Part shown: piece after piece, positions 62,551 to 64,000 of the stretch
Layout: each line of letters starts with the position of its first letter
How positions within the stretch are numbered: position 1 is the stretch's first letter
DNA from: Sporosarcina ureae
GTDB taxonomy: Bacteria; Bacillota; Bacilli; Bacillales_A; Planococcaceae
Length of the DNA: 64,000 nucleotides
Assembly (NCBI RefSeq): GCF_002082015.1
Contig: NZ_CP015109.1
Coordinates: forward strand, 2,509,001-2,573,000
Reading direction: 5' to 3'
Translations under genes and position numbers: made by a program
Notes under the pieces: generated by a model
Database searches by the model: none
The model's input: the letters and a program-made list of their open reading frames with translations, nothing else
What the model was told of the DNA's origin: nothing

Positions 62551-63375
62551 TTACTCATCACCCCTGCTAAAATCAAGCACAGGCATAACAAGTAGCTGTT
62601 TTTTCGGTTTCTGTGACACGACTAGCTCATTGACATAGTTTTCAAAGTTCGTTGCGTTAAACAAAGTCGATGGTCGCAGGAACGTGCTAAAATCATGACG
62701 GTTCAACCATTGCTTGGTCTTTAGATCGATGACACGGATGAAGTCATCTTGTGTGTAGCCTTCTTTGATTCGACCGTTGATGAATTTACGGGTAGCAGCG
62801 GACTCCGCTTTGAACTGTTTTCCGGTTTTGTCATTCAGGTACTGAATCACAGATTGTGCGACGTCGAGATTCTTCTCGACAATGGGTTTATTCTTTAACT
62901 TCTTAAGTTCTTTGGTTATTGGCCGTCCCATAGTGGGATACGCCACCGTCTCAATGTGAGTTGGCACAGCGTCCAATTGTGGGTTGGTAGCTGTCTCACG
63001 TTGGGTTGATGCCGCGTCCCATTTTGGGTTAGCAGGTATATCGTTTGGCGTATACGAAAATGGCAACTTTTCATAATCGATTCGATACCATTTGGTGTTG
63101 TCGATTTTCATTTTATTGTGCTTCGAAGTGGAAACTAGGTATCCTTTTTGTTCTAAGTCGTACGTAATTCGTTTGATTGTATTTAGTGACCAAAATGGAA
63201 ATTCTTCTTTCCAGTCGTCGTATGAATTGAAGACCCATTTATGACCCTCCCGTATGTTTTTTGAAATGTTCAATCGGTAGTGCAATTGTTGCAGGAATAT
63301 CGCACTATTTAATCCAACTTTCATTGCGAGTGAAGGTAATAATGGAATCGGCTCTTCGTTTATTAATAGTTTCAT
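62551..63375 (-). CDS. Phage-type replication protein (conserved phage C-terminal domain)
   Basis: This 274-residue protein has an N-terminal winged-helix-like region (FLQQLHYRLNISKNIREGHK, WSLNTIKRITYDLEQKGYL), a variable linker, and the C-terminal domain of phage replisome organisers (VIQYLNDKTGKQFKAESAAT, KFINGRIKEGYTQDDFIRVI, WLNRHDFSTFLRPSTLFNAT, NFENYVNEL), which recruits helicase at phage origins. The ribosome-binding site is agggggac. No other phage gene is next to it, so it is probably a prophage remnant. A C-terminal copy lies on the other side of darTG. Confidence 0.85.
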   Translation of the reverse strand: MKLLINEEPIPLLPSLAMKVGLNSAIFLQQLHYRLNISKNIREGHKWVFNSYDDWKEEFPFWSLNTIKRITYDLEQKGYLVSTSKHNKMKIDNTKWYRIDYEKLPFSYTPNDIPANPKWDAASTQRETATNPQLDAVPTHIETVAYPTMGRPITKELKKLKNKPIVEKNLDVAQSVIQYLNDKTGKQFKAESAATRKFINGRIKEGYTQDDFIRVIDLKTKQWLNRHDFSTFLRPSTLFNATNFENYVNELVVSQKPKKQLLVMPVLDFSRGDE

Positions 63376-63556
63376 ATGGTTGTCCCCCTAGAGAAAAGTT
63401 TGGAGTACTCAATTTGTACTTCTTATACTCCATATAGAGAGATTTCTCGAAAAGGATACACTGTTTTTAAAAGAAGGTAAAAGGTCATGGATTTTTGCGA
63501 GTGCTACGCTAGATAAGACATTATGAATTCAATAAGCAACTAGTATATTTCATAAC

Positions 63557-63593
63557 AAAAGGATCAACCATTTCGATACGGTTGATCCTTTTT
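63557..63593. terminator. Bidirectional terminator
   Basis: AAAAGGATCAACC pairs perfectly with GGTTGATCCTTTT. It serves the minus-strand gene at the right edge. Confidence 0.92.
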
Positions 63594-63630
63594 AGTGTGC
63601 TAGACATCATCATATATGATAACTAGCTAC

Positions 63631-64000
63631 TTATTTATAAGCAGAAGCCCATGGAATCCAGTGCATTTTGTAATTGACTCTATTTTTTATTCCAAGATTC
63701 ACTAACTTGAATCTGTATCCATCCTTTGGTGAGAATTTAGGGGATTCGAAACGAGTGGTACCGTTTTTATTGGCTATGACCGTTTTAATTGTTTGCCAGT
63801 TGGCAGTACCGTATGGTCTCTTCTGTATGTATAGCATGAATGATCCGCTCGCTGTACTATTCGCTGTGATGGCACCTTCCATTACAGTAAAACTTTTTGC
63901 ACCACTGCCATAAGTACCTTGATAATTTTGTGTCTCGACGTAATTAGTAAAATTACCACTTCTGTTTTTATAAAGCCAATTTGCTTCTGCCTTAGGTGAA
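63631..64000 (-). CDS. Uncharacterised, probably secreted beta-sandwich protein (partial)
   Basis: The frame is open to the window edge, giving at least 122 residues (PKAEANWLYKNRSGNFTNYV ... GTYGSGAKSFTVMEGAITAN ... KRPYGTANWQTIKTVIANKN ... HWIPWASAYK). The alternating polar and aromatic pattern suggests a beta-sandwich, and Asn/Gly/Thr richness fits an exported protein. The N-terminus lies outside the window. I do not recognise the family. Confidence 0.55.
   Translation of the reverse strand, partial: SPKAEANWLYKNRSGNFTNYVETQNYQGTYGSGAKSFTVMEGAITANSTASGSFMLYIQKRPYGTANWQTIKTVIANKNGTTRFESPKFSPKDGYRFKLVNLGIKNRVNYKMHWIPWASAYK

Overview
The window looks like a chromosomal segment of a spore-forming, naturally competent, flagellated Gram-positive bacterium of the Planococcaceae, close to Sporosarcina or Lysinibacillus. 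The reasons are the gene order atpC–ywzB–murA–spoIID–spoIIQ–spoIIID–mbl–flhO–flhP–fabZ–ywpF–ssbB–ywqA–ywqB, which matches the Bacillus subtilis chromosome; good sigma-E type promoters before the sporulation genes; and a giant S-layer gene whose SLH-domain N-terminus resembles SbpA/SslA. The identification rests on recalled family features, not on a search.

Layout. Bases 1-15.6 kb hold the conserved core: end of the ATP synthase operon, cell wall synthesis (MurA), sporulation engulfment proteins (SpoIID, SpoIIQ), SpoIIID, glycerol kinase, the MreB-like Mbl, flagellar rod-type proteins, EpuA, FabZ, a lipoprotein, YwpF and the competence SSB. Bases 15.6-27.5 kb carry a SNF2 helicase with its SWIM-zinc partner, small regulators, a Yip1/HlyD-like pair and a NERD-domain gene. 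Bases 27.5-40 kb are a cell-surface block: an SLH-CAP protein, an S41 protease-like protein, two enzymes for a ManNAc-type wall polymer, the main S-layer protein and a second very large secreted protein. Bases 40-64 kb are accessory: a transposase, decayed serine recombinases, a truncated yifB/comM, a B12-dependent diol/glycerol dehydratase operon with reactivase and a PocR-type two-component system, secreted and membrane proteins, a DarT/DarG toxin-antitoxin (phage defence) pair, and a phage-type replication gene.

Most striking signals. (1) Four intergenic arrays of a 21-bp phased motif (core CGCTCAATG) are arranged in higher-order units of constant length (9 x 144 bp, 3 x 174 bp, 3 x 254 bp), all in the same orientation. 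(2) Two genes, a NERD-domain protein and an AraC-type response regulator, have perfect Shine-Dalgarno sequences followed six bases later by AUA, with no standard start codon available. (3) A ComK-like promoter architecture (A4-N5-T4 box, 6 bp, -35, 18 bp, -10) is shared by ssbB, yifB and two orphan copies; the NERD gene has three such boxes exactly 18 bp apart. (4) A family of GGTACC-headed elements, often ending in a terminator hairpin, follows almost every accessory transcription unit between 39.9 and 62.2 kb and lies exactly at several gene truncations, including both sides of darTG.

How the parts fit together. The ManNAc dehydrogenase and WecG/TagA transferase could make the wall polymer that SLH domains bind, next to the SLH proteins. 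The PocR-domain kinase and AraC-type regulator lie directly downstream of the dehydratase they probably control. YwqA/YwqB are translationally coupled. DarT/DarG form a two-gene operon whose third gene seems to have been lost to a GGTACC element.
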